Positions 55,429-64,000 of a stretch of 64,000 nucleotides of DNA are shown piece by piece (position 1 is the first letter of the stretch; each line of letters starts with the position of its first letter). Position numbers and translations under genes: made by a program. The stretch comes from Planctomycetaceae bacterium (lineage in GTDB: Bacteria; Planctomycetota; Planctomycetia; Planctomycetales; Planctomycetaceae). The notes beneath the pieces were generated by a model. It ran no database searches and was not told where the DNA came from. It worked only from the letters and a program-made list of their open reading frames with translations. Location: contig JADZEF010000021.1 of the NCBI GenBank assembly GCA_020850695.1, positions 42,442-106,441 on the forward strand. Reading direction: 5' to 3'.

Positions 55429-58400
55429 TCACGGGCCGACGCCCCAGATGTACGGTTCTTCGCCAACGACACCCACCGGAGAGATGAAGTCCACCGAGGT
55501 GCCGAAGCCGGAGAGGACGGTTGTGAACCCCGCCGTGTTCGATGCGGCCGTGCGTCGCCAGGTGCTCTCGCCGATGCCGGAGATGTCGAAGGCTTCGAGG
55601 ACAAACCCATCGCCGGCGACAGGAGCCACTGGGAACGCCGTGTCGAAGGATGCGAAGACCCGGTTGGGACCGCCGGTGTAGGCCGTCACGTAGCGAAACT
55701 GCCCGAAGTTGGCCGCAAGGACATCGTCGAACCGCAGCGTCACCCCGACATACGCTCCCGCGTTGACCGTGGCCGGCAAGTTCGGGTTGGGCGGATTCAT
55801 ACCGAAGCTGGCCGCCGTCGGAGCCGGAGCAGGCCCGACCGTGGACCGCTGCGAGAAGTCCGCGAGCGTCGTGTCGGCCTCGGTGCGGGTGGCGTTGCGG
55901 CGGCGAGTCGTGCTGCCGAAGAGCCCGGCCGGCGACTTGATCTGGTCGGCGTTGTTGTAGAACGCCCCGAGATTCGTGATGTCGATCGAGCCGCCGGTGT
56001 TGCCGACGAAGTTCACGTCAAACCGCGAGAGAGGATCGGGGTTGTCGGGGGTATTGATCGTGCGGGCCGCCGGGTTGACGGTCGAGGTGAAGGATTCCCA
56101 GTAGACGTCGGTCCCCTGGTTCCCGAAGAAGGTGTTGTTGACGATGTTGGCGACGATGCCGCTGCCACCCGGGCTGCTGGCGAAGTTGGGTCCGCCGGCG
56201 TCGGTCGTGCCGACGCGGATGACGAGGCCCGTCCCTTCGAAGGTGCTGCGGTTCCCGTTGCCGCTCACGTCGTTGAAGGCCATGTTGAGGTTGATGGCGC
56301 CGTCGGCGAGAAGGTCGCCGTTCGCCAGGAGGGCGGTTCCGGCAGACACATTCTGAGCCTGGGTAGTGCTGGCGGTGAGGACGACGTAGACCCCTTCGAG
56401 GCCGTTGCCCGTGATGCGGTTGCCGCCGCCAAGGGTTCCATCGCCGAGATCGAGGTTGGTGACCGCGGTCCCGCGATTGAGGACGTCAACACCACGCCCC
56501 AGGTTGCCCGTGCGTCCGTTGAGGGTGATGTCGTTGTTGGTCATGACGACATTGAGCGTGAGCGGGATGGTCGCGCCCACGTCGTTGCTGGCGAGGAGCT
56601 CCACGCCGTCTCCGAAGTTCTCCGTGATCAGGTTGTTCCGGATCTCGAAGTTATTGCCGTTGGGAATCGTGGAGTTGATGTCGATACCGGCGCCTTCTCC
56701 GGACGCCAGGCCCACCCCGTTGCGGGCGATCAGGTTGTTGATAATGAAGGCCTGACCGGGCGAATCGCTGCGGATACCGGCCAGGGTGTTGTCCTGGATG
56801 AGGTTGCGGTTGGAGTAGCCGTCCGCGTCGACGCCGTTATCGCCGATCTGGACATTGAAGATGCCGCCGTTGAAGAGAATGCCGTTCGCGCCGTTGCGGG
56901 CGATGGTGTTTCCGGTCCAGATGCCCGTGGTGCTGCGAGTGTCGGCCGCCGTGTTGACGTTTTCGGTCGTGATGATGCCGTTGCTGGCGTTGTCGACGAT
57001 CGAGTTGTTGCGGATGCTGACGAACAGGTCGGCGTCGGCGATGACGTGCATGCTGATGCCGTTCGTGTTGTTCGAGATGGTGTTGCGTTCGATGAAGTAG
57101 CCGTCGGTCGTGTCAGCGTTGGCCGCGATGAGCCGCACGCCGTCGCCCGTGTTGTTGTCGATGACGTTCTCGACGATCGCCACGCCGCTGTTGTTGGCCC
57201 CCTGCTGCAGGCGTTCGAAGTGGACGCCGTCAGAGTCGTTGTTGCTGATCGTGTTCCGCGACACCGTGAAGAGGTTGACGGGGGTTGAGGCGATCTGCGA
57301 GCTGATCTGCTGCCGGACGCCCACGCCGAAGCCGGCGTTCCCGGTGATGGTGTTCTGGTCGATGATCGACGTCCCCGCCAGGATGGCGGTGTCGGTCAGG
57401 TTGAGGCGGATGCCGTCACCCCCGAAGTCGATGGCCAGTGGCGGAGCGATGCCGGCCACCGTGTTGGCAATGGTGTTCCGCAGGATACGGATGTCGGACA
57501 GGCTGTTCCCGGCGAGGTTGAAGCCAATGCCGGCATGAGCGTTGCCCGTGATGGTATTCGCGTTCGCCACGGTTCCATCGCCGACGAAGAGATTGAGCGA
57601 GCCCCCTTCGACTTCGCCGCCGATGCCGAAGCTCGTGCCGTTCGTGATCTGGTTGCGGAGCACGTTGGCGATGGTGACGTCGGTGTTGAGCGTGTCGATC
57701 AGGATACCGGCCGTTCCCTGCGTGGCGCGGTCGAGGTTGTTGTCCGTGAACTGCGTGATGTTGACCTGACCGTTATCCGGGAACAGGATCGAGTTGCCGT
57801 CGATGAACAGCGAGGCCAGGGCGTTGTTCCGCAGGTCGTTGTTGGTGAACACGCCGTTGATGACGCCGGTGTTCCGGACGAACAACGCGACGCCGTTGCC
57901 GTTGTTGCCGGTAATGATGTTCGAGTCGACCTCGACGAGGTTGACCAAACCGTTGTTCGACACCACCCGCATACCGGTGTTGATGTCGACGTTGTTCTGG
58001 AAGACGTTGTTGAGAATGGACGCGTTGACCACGCCGCCGTTGACGCCGTTGATCAGGAGGCCGGTGCCGCTGGCGGTTTCGAGGTTGTTGAAGATGCCGG
58101 TCGGGTTGACGGCCGCGAGCGGGGCGTCGGCGTTCACGATGGCTCCGTCGCGGGCGGTGACCTCGAAGGCGGTTCCGCCGTCGAGCTGGCCGTTGCCGTT
58201 GACGTCCTCGATCGGATCGAGGATCAGGTTGCGGTTGACGTCTTCGCCGAAGCCCTGGTAGCCGGTCGCCGTGTTGTTGGCGACCAGCAGGTCGAGGTTC
58301 GCGACCGGGCCCTGGGCGATGACGCGGAAGCCGCCGTCCGACGTCTGGGCGGCGCCCGTGCCGGTGAGGATGTTGTTCACGAACTGGCCGTACCCGTTGC

Positions 58401-59856
58401 CCACGAACTGGATGTCCGTCGCCCGGCGATTGTTCACGAACTCGTTGCGGTTGATGTTGAACCCGCCGCCGATGCCGCCCATCTGGCTGCGGATGCCGTC
58501 GATGATCGGGTTGACTCCGTTCGAGCCGTCGATCTGGAAGCCCGAGACTTCGTTGTTGCTGGCGAGCTGGACGACCGGGGCGTTGACCAGGTTAGGATTG
58601 GTGAGGACCGGCAGGGCCCCGCCGGTGAATCCGGGAATGGTGAAGGTCCCCTGGACGGCGACGATCTGGTGCGTCACCGCGGTGCTCAGCAGCCGCTGGT
58701 TGTCGAGCAGCGCGATGCCGTCATCCAGGTTGGCTGCGTTGCCCGGCCGGACATAGATCACGTCATACCGCGGATCGTTCACGAAATTCGCTGTCGAGTT
58801 GAACGGGCTCTCGATCGTCCCGTTCCCCGCGGTCGTGTTGCTGGGGAAGATATGGGCGAACTGGTACGGCTGATTGTCCGCCGGGTTGATCAGGTATTCG
58901 TTGCCGACGCTGGTGTACTTGTTGACCGCAACCCGCCATTCGCGCTGCGGGGCCTGGGCCATCCGTTCGCGTTGAGGAAGCTGGCGGAACCAGCGGCTCG
59001 GCCGGCCGTCCGGGATGGTCCACGTGACATTGACGAAGGCGTTGTTGCTGAAGATGTCGTCGTTCGAGAACTGGGCTCCGATGGTCAGATCTTCGTTGAT
59101 CTGGGCCTGCAGCCGGGCCTTCACTCCGATCGTGCTTTCGTCGTTGGCCGAATCGCTGTTGTGCAGCCAGTAGGGGCCGATGTAGCCCGAGAGGCCGTAG
59201 CGTCCGATGTACGGAAGCGGTCCGCCGACTTCGAAGTCCGCACCGCCGTACGCGTCTTCCGTCACCGTCCGACGCGACAGGGCGAGGAAGTTGCCCACGA
59301 AGAACGGGTCCCCCGTCAGGTTGGACGACACGCGATTGCTATTGTCCCCCAGAACGAGGTACGTATTCGCGCGGAAGTCCAGGTAGCGCCCGAGCGATTC
59401 AAAGCTCACGCCCACCCGCTTGTAGGTCTCCTCATGACCGTCGTCGACATCGAGGAAGCCCGCGAATCCGAAGATTCGGTTGAGCCCCAGGTGCCGGTAC
59501 CGGTAACCGGAGCCGAGGTTGACCACCCCGTCTCCGTTCCCGGTGGCCGAGACTTTGATCATGCCGAAGATCATGCTGACCCCCGGATCAAAGTGGAGGG
59601 GCAGGAACACGTCGGCACCGTAGTAGCCGTCGTTCCACCCGATCCCGTCCCCCGGATTCAGGTTGACGCCTACCTGCGGCCCGAAGGGCGAACCCACGGC
59701 ATAGCCGACGTTCTGCCCGCCCGGCCCGCCTGGTCCCGGATCGAGAGTCACGCGGCCCGCCGCGCCGGCCCCCGGAGGTCCTGGTTGCGCGAAGGTGACC
59801 CCGCACGTCAGGCACACCACCAGGCTGCACAGAGCTCTCGTGAGTGTCGATTTCAT
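55429..59856 (-). CDS. Giant exported protein: N-terminal beta-barrel-like and beta-helix passenger
   Basis: A 1475-residue exported protein (signal MKSTLTRALCSLVVCLTCG, cleavage after TFAQ). Residues about 50-305 (GWNDGYYGADVFLPLHFDPG, then RVGVSFESLGRYLDFRANTYL and GYIGPYWLHN) alternate aromatic-rich strands like the inverse autotransporter/intimin barrel. From about 330 to 1400 come many right-handed parallel beta-helix turns marked by N-N-x-I, GNxxxG(V/I) and NTITGN, NNNDGV-like words. A helix passenger after an N-terminal barrel is the inverse autotransporter order, so it could present a fibrous adhesin or polysaccharide-cutting enzyme at the surface. The barrel call is by eye. Confidence 0.78.
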   Translation of the reverse strand: MKSTLTRALCSLVVCLTCGVTFAQPGPPGAGAAGRVTLDPGPGGPGGQNVGYAVGSPFGPQVGVNLNPGDGIGWNDGYYGADVFLPLHFDPGVSMIFGMIKVSATGNGDGVVNLGSGYRYRHLGLNRIFGFAGFLDVDDGHEETYKRVGVSFESLGRYLDFRANTYLVLGDNSNRVSSNLTGDPFFVGNFLALSRRTVTEDAYGGADFEVGGPLPYIGRYGLSGYIGPYWLHNSDSANDESTIGVKARLQAQINEDLTIGAQFSNDDIFSNNAFVNVTWTIPDGRPSRWFRQLPQRERMAQAPQREWRVAVNKYTSVGNEYLINPADNQPYQFAHIFPSNTTAGNGTIESPFNSTANFVNDPRYDVIYVRPGNAANLDDGIALLDNQRLLSTAVTHQIVAVQGTFTIPGFTGGALPVLTNPNLVNAPVVQLASNNEVSGFQIDGSNGVNPIIDGIRSQMGGIGGGFNINRNEFVNNRRATDIQFVGNGYGQFVNNILTGTGAAQTSDGGFRVIAQGPVANLDLLVANNTATGYQGFGEDVNRNLILDPIEDVNGNGQLDGGTAFEVTARDGAIVNADAPLAAVNPTGIFNNLETASGTGLLINGVNGGVVNASILNNVFQNNVDINTGMRVVSNNGLVNLVEVDSNIITGNNGNGVALFVRNTGVINGVFTNNDLRNNALASLFIDGNSILFPDNGQVNITQFTDNNLDRATQGTAGILIDTLNTDVTIANVLRNQITNGTSFGIGGEVEGGSLNLFVGDGTVANANTITGNAHAGIGFNLAGNSLSDIRILRNTIANTVAGIAPPLAIDFGGDGIRLNLTDTAILAGTSIIDQNTITGNAGFGVGVRQQISSQIASTPVNLFTVSRNTISNNDSDGVHFERLQQGANNSGVAIVENVIDNNTGDGVRLIAANADTTDGYFIERNTISNNTNGISMHVIADADLFVSIRNNSIVDNASNGIITTENVNTAADTRSTTGIWTGNTIARNGANGILFNGGIFNVQIGDNGVDADGYSNRNLIQDNTLAGIRSDSPGQAFIINNLIARNGVGLASGEGAGIDINSTIPNGNNFEIRNNLITENFGDGVELLASNDVGATIPLTLNVVMTNNDITLNGRTGNLGRGVDVLNRGTAVTNLDLGDGTLGGGNRITGNGLEGVYVVLTASTTQAQNVSAGTALLANGDLLADGAINLNMAFNDVSGNGNRSTFEGTGLVIRVGTTDAGGPNFASSPGGSGIVANIVNNTFFGNQGTDVYWESFTSTVNPAARTINTPDNPDPLSRFDVNFVGNTGGSIDITNLGAFYNNADQIKSPAGLFGSTTRRRNATRTEADTTLADFSQRSTVGPAPAPTAASFGMNPPNPNLPATVNAGAYVGVTLRFDDVLAANFGQFRYVTAYTGGPNRVFASFDTAFPVAPVAGDGFVLEAFDISGIGESTWRRTAASNTAGFTTVLSGFGTSVDFISPVGVVGEEPYIWGVGP

Positions 59857-60691
59857 CGATCGTCCCGCTCGTTTCGGCACTGTGTGAAGTCGTAACGGTC
59901 CTGCCGGTGAGGGCAGTTATCCTGATAATTCGGAAGGATCGGCCTCTGATGTTGAATCGATTCGGTCCGGTCAGGTGGACTTTGACGGACATTCGCTCTG
60001 TAACGACCCCGGCCGAGCTTGGGCCCGGGACAATTGCTATTGCGTAAACCATTTCTAAAAAAAGACTTGCAGAGAATTGTCGCCGTCCAGCGATCCGTTC
60101 CATGATGGAAGGCTGGGTAAGACAGGCCTCGATCGTCCGCTCGTTCGTCAAACAGCGACTCGGTTGTCTGCAGAAAATGCGGCGAGTTGGAAGCGTCTCG
60201 AACTGCTACTCTGTCTATCTCTTCCCCATCACACATCTCTGACCACCCAATGGCTCAACGAATACTCCAACAGTTCCGCAGACCATCGACTCTCCCCAAC
60301 CTCTGCGTCTTCCTCTGCGACCTCTGCGTTCGTGACTTTGCTCTGGCCTTGATGAAAACTTGTGGAGGGATCGAGGTGGAAAAAGGCCGAGGACTGAACG
60401 CAGAGGTCACAGAGGAAGACGCAGAGGGGAGGGAGACCGCCTTGCGACTTCGGCGACCGGCTGCGCTCTCGATGATGGCCGTCCAGGCGGATTCGCTGGG
60501 CCGCGCTCCGGCTTGACCTCGTCTTGGTTCTCGCCTTCCTCTTCATCCCTTGGCGTCTCCTTGCGCCCTTCGCGTCTTTGCGTTGAAATGCCTTTCCCCT
60601 TCTGCGGACTCGTCGACCCTCCGTTGATTCCCTCCGCCCCCATTCCGACAATGCACCTCCCCTTCCGACAAAACACCTCACGGAGCCCCCG
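59857..60691. other. Long intergenic region with inverted repeat
   Basis: About 835 bp between divergent genes. It includes the inverted repeat at 60300-60427 and, near 60551-60599, a GTCTCCTTGCGCCCTTCGCG / TTGAAATGCCTTTC phrase resembling the arms of the element at 19488. No gene or clear promoter is visible. It should hold the promoter of the giant beta-helix gene. Confidence 0.55.
60300..60427. repeat. Near-perfect 32-bp inverted repeat
   Basis: Left arm 60300-60331 and right arm 60396-60427 are inverted copies with a single mismatch, spacer 64 nt. The arms are built from CTCTGCG and CAGAGG words, as in the 19488 element. It lies 265 bp before the DinB-like gene. Confidence 0.8.
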
Positions 60692-61186
60692 ATGAACACC
60701 ATCCGCCTCTTCCAGGAAATCTGGGAATTCAACCGCACCCGCACCCTCGCGACGCTCGACGCAGTCGCCGCCCTCCCCAACCCGCAACAGGTGCTCGGAT
60801 GGCGTCCCGGTCCGGGCCGCGCTCACATCGCCTGGCAACTGACCCACGTCGGAATCACCGAAGAGCTCTTCGCCACCGAGCGGCTCAAGTCGACCCCCGC
60901 CGCCTGGCCCGATCTCGTCCCGCGGTTCAAAGGGGGCAGCACGCCGGACGACAACATCCCGGAACTCGCCCGCATCCGCGAGATCCTCACCGTCTCGCGC
61001 GAGCATCTCATCGCGACGATGGACACCTACAGCGAAACCGATCTGCCGACGATCCCCGAGTGGTTCAAAGAACGCGGCTGGACTCTCCGCCGCATCCTCG
61101 AAGTCATCAACTGGCACGAAGGCCACCACCAGGGCCAGGCCCACATCACGCTGAACCTCTACAAGGCCGCCCACGCGTCGACATAA
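60692..61186 (+). CDS. DinB-like metal-binding protein
   Basis: A 164-residue four-helix protein of the DinB_2 (PF12867) type. The metal-binding histidines are in AWQLTHVGITEE (near residue 52) and WHEGHHQGQAH (near 141-151). The family includes YfiT-like hydrolases, thiol transferases (DinB/bacillithiol S-transferase) and damage-inducible proteins of unknown function. The gene stands alone. The thiol substrate, if any, cannot be read. Confidence 0.85.
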   Translation: MNTIRLFQEIWEFNRTRTLATLDAVAALPNPQQVLGWRPGPGRAHIAWQLTHVGITEELFATERLKSTPAAWPDLVPRFKGGSTPDDNIPELARIREILTVSREHLIATMDTYSETDLPTIPEWFKERGWTLRRILEVINWHEGHHQGQAHITLNLYKAAHAST

Positions 61187-61240
61187 GCAGCCCCGCTTGT
61201 GGCTCGGATCGTGCTGCACGAATCGGACAAGGCAGATTGT

Positions 61241-61319
61241 TCGTTGGTCATTGATCGTTGGTCATTTGCCATTTCCAGAATGTGCACTGACCAATGATAA
61301 ACGACCAATGACAATTCTC
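61241..61319. repeat. Dispersed GACCAATGAC-type repeat, copy C
   Basis: About 79 bp containing GTTGGTCATTGATCGTTGGTC followed, after a spacer, by inverted CTGACCAATG and GACCAATGACAATTCTC words. It lies between the DinB-like gene and the convergent DUF1501 gene. Confidence 0.65.
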
Positions 61320-61371
61320 CTCGATCTTCTGTCACAACGCAGGCTCGCCGAGTCCACCGATTCGGCCTTCG

Positions 61372-62796
61372 TCACGACAACTCCGGCAGCGGCCGGTGAT
61401 CTCCCACGAGATACTGCGGCCGCCCCGCCAGGTCGGTGAACTGCGTCCGCGTCGTGTCGACCCCCAGCCGCTCGTAAATCGTCGCGAACACATCGCGGAA
61501 GTGGACCGGCCGTGCCATCGGCTCTTCGCCCCACCGCGTCGTCGAGCCAATCACCTGCCCGCACCGCAACCCGCCGCCGGCCAGCAGCCCTCCGGCCACG
61601 CGCGGCCAATGGTCGCGTCCCGCATTCCCGTTGATCTTCGGCGTGCGGCCAAACTCCCCCCACGCCACGACGATCACATCATCGAGCAGCCCCCGCTCTT
61701 CGAGATCCTCCAGCATCGTCGACAACCCCAGGTCGAACAGCGGCAGTGCTCCCCGAGCCTCAGCGAAATTGTCCTTGTGCCAGTCCCAGTTGTAGTCCCC
61801 CTGCAGCATCCGCCCGAACGGCCAGCGACTGAACGTCAGCGTCACGCACCGCGCCCCCGCTTCGATCACGCGGCGTGCCAGCAGAAACTGATCGAGCATC
61901 GTTCGCCCGTCGCGCTCCCCCGGCCACGCCCGATCGACCCCATACCGCTTGCGGACGGCTGGATCCTCGCGCGTCAAATCCAGCGCCTCCGCCAGCCGCG
62001 GCGACGTCAGCACCTCCACCGCCTGCCGCTGAAACGACTCCATCCCGTCAACCTGCCCGCTCCGGTCGACCTGCCGCCGGAACCGGTCAAAGCTCGACAA
62101 GAGCGCCTGCCGGTCCGACAGACGATCGAGGCTGACGTTGTGCAGCGTGAACTCGTTCCGGTCGACTGCATCGACCTCAAACCCCGAGTACGCGGGCCCT
62201 AGGTATCCACCCTGCGTCGGCGCGGTGCGGAACAGGAACCGCGCATCGGGATTCGTCGGCGCGAGATCCACGCACGGCGGAACCCCCGGCACGCGCGGCC
62301 CATACAACTTCGACAGCACCGCTCCCATCGACGGCCAGTCGCCCGGCGGATACCCGCGAATCTCGGGCGAACTCGCCATCGGCGGATGCGATTCCCACCC
62401 GGTCGAGCACCAGTGCGTATTGTGATCGTCCTTGAAACCCACCAGCGACCGCAGGACCGTGTACTTCTCCGCATTCCGTGCCAGCCGCGGCATCAGTTCG
62501 CAGATTTCAACTCCGGGAACACTGGTCGCGATCGGCCGGAACTCCCCGCGAATCTCCGGCGGCGCCTCGGGCTTCAGGTCGTACATGTCGAGGTGGGACG
62601 GCCCCCCCGGCAGCACGAGCATGATGATCCCCTTCGCCGCCCGCGTTGCGTTGCCACCGGTCTCGGCCCGTGCGGCAGCCCCCCGCAACATCTCCGGCAG
62701 GGCGATTCCGCCCATCGCCAGCGCACCAATCCGAAGGCAGCTTCGCCGTGATACTCCGTCACAATATCGCGACCGAGGTCCGGGAATCGAGAGCAT
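61372..62796 (-). CDS. DUF1501 secreted protein
   Basis: A 474-residue DUF1501 (PF07394) protein. An SRRSCLRIGALAMGGIAL signal precedes the family core: MLVLPGGPSHLDMYDLKP, GVEICELMPRLARN, THWCSTGWE, RDGRTMLDQFLLARRVIEAGARCVTL and DDVIVVAWGEFGRTPKINGNAGRDHW. It is distinct in sequence from the DUF1501 gene at 17851. The usual DUF1549/1553 partner is not adjacent. An export role in degrading sulfated polysaccharides is plausible, since the fold is related to sulfatases. Confidence 0.92.
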   Translation of the reverse strand: MLSIPGPRSRYCDGVSRRSCLRIGALAMGGIALPEMLRGAAARAETGGNATRAAKGIIMLVLPGGPSHLDMYDLKPEAPPEIRGEFRPIATSVPGVEICELMPRLARNAEKYTVLRSLVGFKDDHNTHWCSTGWESHPPMASSPEIRGYPPGDWPSMGAVLSKLYGPRVPGVPPCVDLAPTNPDARFLFRTAPTQGGYLGPAYSGFEVDAVDRNEFTLHNVSLDRLSDRQALLSSFDRFRRQVDRSGQVDGMESFQRQAVEVLTSPRLAEALDLTREDPAVRKRYGVDRAWPGERDGRTMLDQFLLARRVIEAGARCVTLTFSRWPFGRMLQGDYNWDWHKDNFAEARGALPLFDLGLSTMLEDLEERGLLDDVIVVAWGEFGRTPKINGNAGRDHWPRVAGGLLAGGGLRCGQVIGSTTRWGEEPMARPVHFRDVFATIYERLGVDTTRTQFTDLAGRPQYLVGDHRPLPELS

Positions 62797-62972
62797 GGCA
62801 CACCCCGAAAGAAGCCAAACGCATCAAGCAGCTTCAATCTAACGGGGTCCGAGGCCTGTCGCAATCAAGGCGTCTCGACGCGTGAAGGTCGGCCCAGCAC
62901 ATCGATGCTCGTCGCAGCGGCAAGGCGGCAACATCCACGCTTGCGGGTTCGCAATGCCTTCGCGTCTTCCGT

Positions 62973-63620
62973 TCACTCGGGCTTCTTCTTGAGAGCCCCC
63001 TGCAACCGCGCCATCTCCAGCGGAGACAGCTTCTTCCCGGCAGGGGCAGCCTGCTTGGCCGGAGCTTCGGCCGCGGGAGCAGCCGCCGGCGCTTCAGGGG
63101 CCGCAGGGGCGGGGGCGGCGGTCGCCTCGGTGGCTGCAGCCGCTTCGGCCGCCTTCTTCGCCCCCTGCTGACGCGCGAGTTCCAACGGCGAAAGCTTCTT
63201 GCCCGCAGGGGCTGCCGGGGCTGGGGCGGGCGCCGCTCCTCCGGCCGCCTTGGCCGCCGCCTGCTGGCGGGCCAGTTCGAGCGGCGAGAGTTTCTTTCCC
63301 CCGGCGGCCGCCGGCGCGGCGGGAGCGACCGGCTTCGCCGGGGCGGTGGCCGGAGCCGGATTCGCCTTCTTCTCCTCGGCGTGCGGGGCCGGCTCCTTCT
63401 TCACCGGCGCGTCGACCACCTTCAGATAGGTCGGGTGGATGTCATACCAGCCGATGTCGACCGGATGATCGAACTGCACCAGCACCTGGCCATTCATGTT
63501 GACCGTCTTGACGCGGCCGGTCAGCCCCATGAACCGCCGCAACTCGGGCACGCCCTTCTCGACCATGACGTATTTGTCGGTGAGATCCCGCTTGAGTTGT
63601 TCCGCCAGTTCGATCGACAT
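62973..63620 (-). CDS. Protein with three KKLSPLELAR motif repeats
   Basis: A 215-residue protein. Residues 1-70 form a small compact domain (MSIELAEQLKRDLTDKYV, GRVKTVNMNGQVLVQFD, GWYDIHPTYLKV) resembling an SH3-like beta fold. The rest is Ala/Pro-rich linker with three copies of a 12-residue motif GKKLSPLE(L/M)AR(Q/L)Q at 109-120, 141-152 and 196-207. The repeats look like binding peptides rather than a fold. No known family is recognised; the ATG at 63620 starts the first domain. Confidence 0.78.
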   Translation of the reverse strand: MSIELAEQLKRDLTDKYVMVEKGVPELRRFMGLTGRVKTVNMNGQVLVQFDHPVDIGWYDIHPTYLKVVDAPVKKEPAPHAEEKKANPAPATAPAKPVAPAAPAAAGGKKLSPLELARQQAAAKAAGGAAPAPAPAAPAGKKLSPLELARQQGAKKAAEAAAATEATAAPAPAAPEAPAAAPAAEAPAKQAAPAGKKLSPLEMARLQGALKKKPE

Positions 63621-63753
63621 GAGTACGCGTGTCCTGCCGAGGTGTTCCCACAGCCCGATCCCAGAGGTTCTCCGGGCAGGCCTGCGATGCCCCGATAATA
63701 GCCGCCCTCGGAACGCCTGAAAACCGAGCATTGCCCGAAAGCACCACGCGCCC

Positions 63754-63787
63754 GCACCCCGGGTGCGGCACGGAGCACCCGGGGTGC
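63754..63787. repeat. 13-bp perfect hairpin with 8-nt loop, copy 2
   Basis: GCACCCCGGGTGC (63754-63766) pairs with GCACCCGGGGTGC (63775-63787), loop GGCACGGA. It is the partner of the hairpin at 13907-13940, with identical geometry. Confidence 0.8.
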
Positions 63788-63844
63788 CGAATCAGACGAC
63801 GCACAGGACTCATCGCGGGTAGTGCATAAATTGAAGCCAGCTCT

Positions 63845-63882
63845 GGGTGGCACGCCCTTTGAAGAGGCAGGGCGTGCCACCC
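63845..63882. repeat. 14-bp perfect hairpin
   Basis: GGGTGGCACGCCCT (63845-63858) and AGGGCGTGCCACCC (63869-63882) pair fully around a 10-nt loop. It is intergenic and has no known function here; it may be a terminator for a gene beyond the window. Confidence 0.75.
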
Positions 63883-64000
63883 ACCCAATGAGGACACTCC
63901 CTCAATCCGGGCGTCGTAAGTTTGAGTTGCAGGAATTGCCGAAGTCGTGCGTTGAGATGCGAGGGGGAACGCGGATGCTCTGTACGCCGAAGGCGTTCCA

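Larger units (their letters stand above)
63621..64000. other. Window edge region with two hairpins
   Basis: 380 bp at the end of the window. It contains two strong hairpins (63754-63787 and 63845-63882) and no supported gene. The sequence GTACGCCGAAGGCGT near the edge is also palindromic. Confidence 0.5.

Noticed and set aside
55396..59895. Two long plus-strand frames (630 and 786 codons)
   Set aside because: Antisense of the beta-helix gene; their repeats mirror those of the real gene.

Overview
The window looks like ordinary chromosome from a high-GC member of the Planctomycetota. The evidence is the gene content: three DUF1501/DUF1552 secreted proteins (6123-7460, 17851-19323, 61372-62796), a duplicated DUF1080 lipoprotein, tandem DUF4058 genes, an Uma2 gene, a Ser/Thr kinase fused to a tubulin-like domain, and very loose gene packing. 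I see no rRNA, tRNA, CRISPR array, transposase or phage gene. I cannot name the genus.

Layout. 1-3.4 kb: a diguanylate cyclase and a Cys-cluster protein. 3.4-6.1 kb: repeat-rich intergenic DNA, a PH-like membrane protein and a divergent sirtuin. 6.1-19.3 kb: a set of mostly minus-strand single genes (DUF1552, two DUF4058 paralogues, amidohydrolase, sialidase-like protein, glycosyltransferase, Uma2, DUF1501) broken by a plus-strand DNA methyltransferase and a uronate-isomerase-like gene. 19.8-25.7 kb: a dynamin-like GTPase, then tyrA and purL. 25.7-31 kb: phosphofructokinase, a PfpI-like protein, then an FHA protein and a CpaF-type ATPase. 31.2-35.2 kb: a tightly coupled three-gene ABC export operon. 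35.5-46 kb: MazG-like protein, TIM-barrel protein, VWA lipoprotein, FabH with a long N-terminal tail, a two-component pair with an unusual response regulator, a TAXI protein and a CAP-domain protein. 46.2-48.6 kb: secreted proteins. 48.8-55.1 kb: a minus-strand cluster FHA-EAL -> winged-helix AAA ATPase -> kinase-tubulin. 55.4-59.9 kb: a giant outer-membrane-like beta-barrel plus beta-helix protein. 60.7-64 kb: DinB-like, DUF1501 and a repeat-motif protein.

The most interesting locus is 48827-55088. It joins a c-di-GMP phosphodiesterase with a phosphothreonine-binding FHA domain, an AAA ATPase translationally coupled to it, and a 1162-residue protein with an intact Ser/Thr kinase domain followed by a tubulin/FtsZ-like GTP-binding domain. 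Most planctomycetes lack FtsZ, so a kinase-controlled tubulin-like protein is a good candidate for an undescribed cytoskeletal or membrane-remodelling system.

The intergenic DNA carries several families of inverted repeats. One (13-bp stem, 8-nt loop) occurs twice with a compensating base-pair change. Another has three copies with 28-37-bp imperfect arms. A third, GACCAATGAC-type family also has three copies. Start sites given here are often internal to longer open frames and were chosen from signal peptides, domain starts or Shine-Dalgarno matches. All functional statements come from reading motifs by eye; no search was run.
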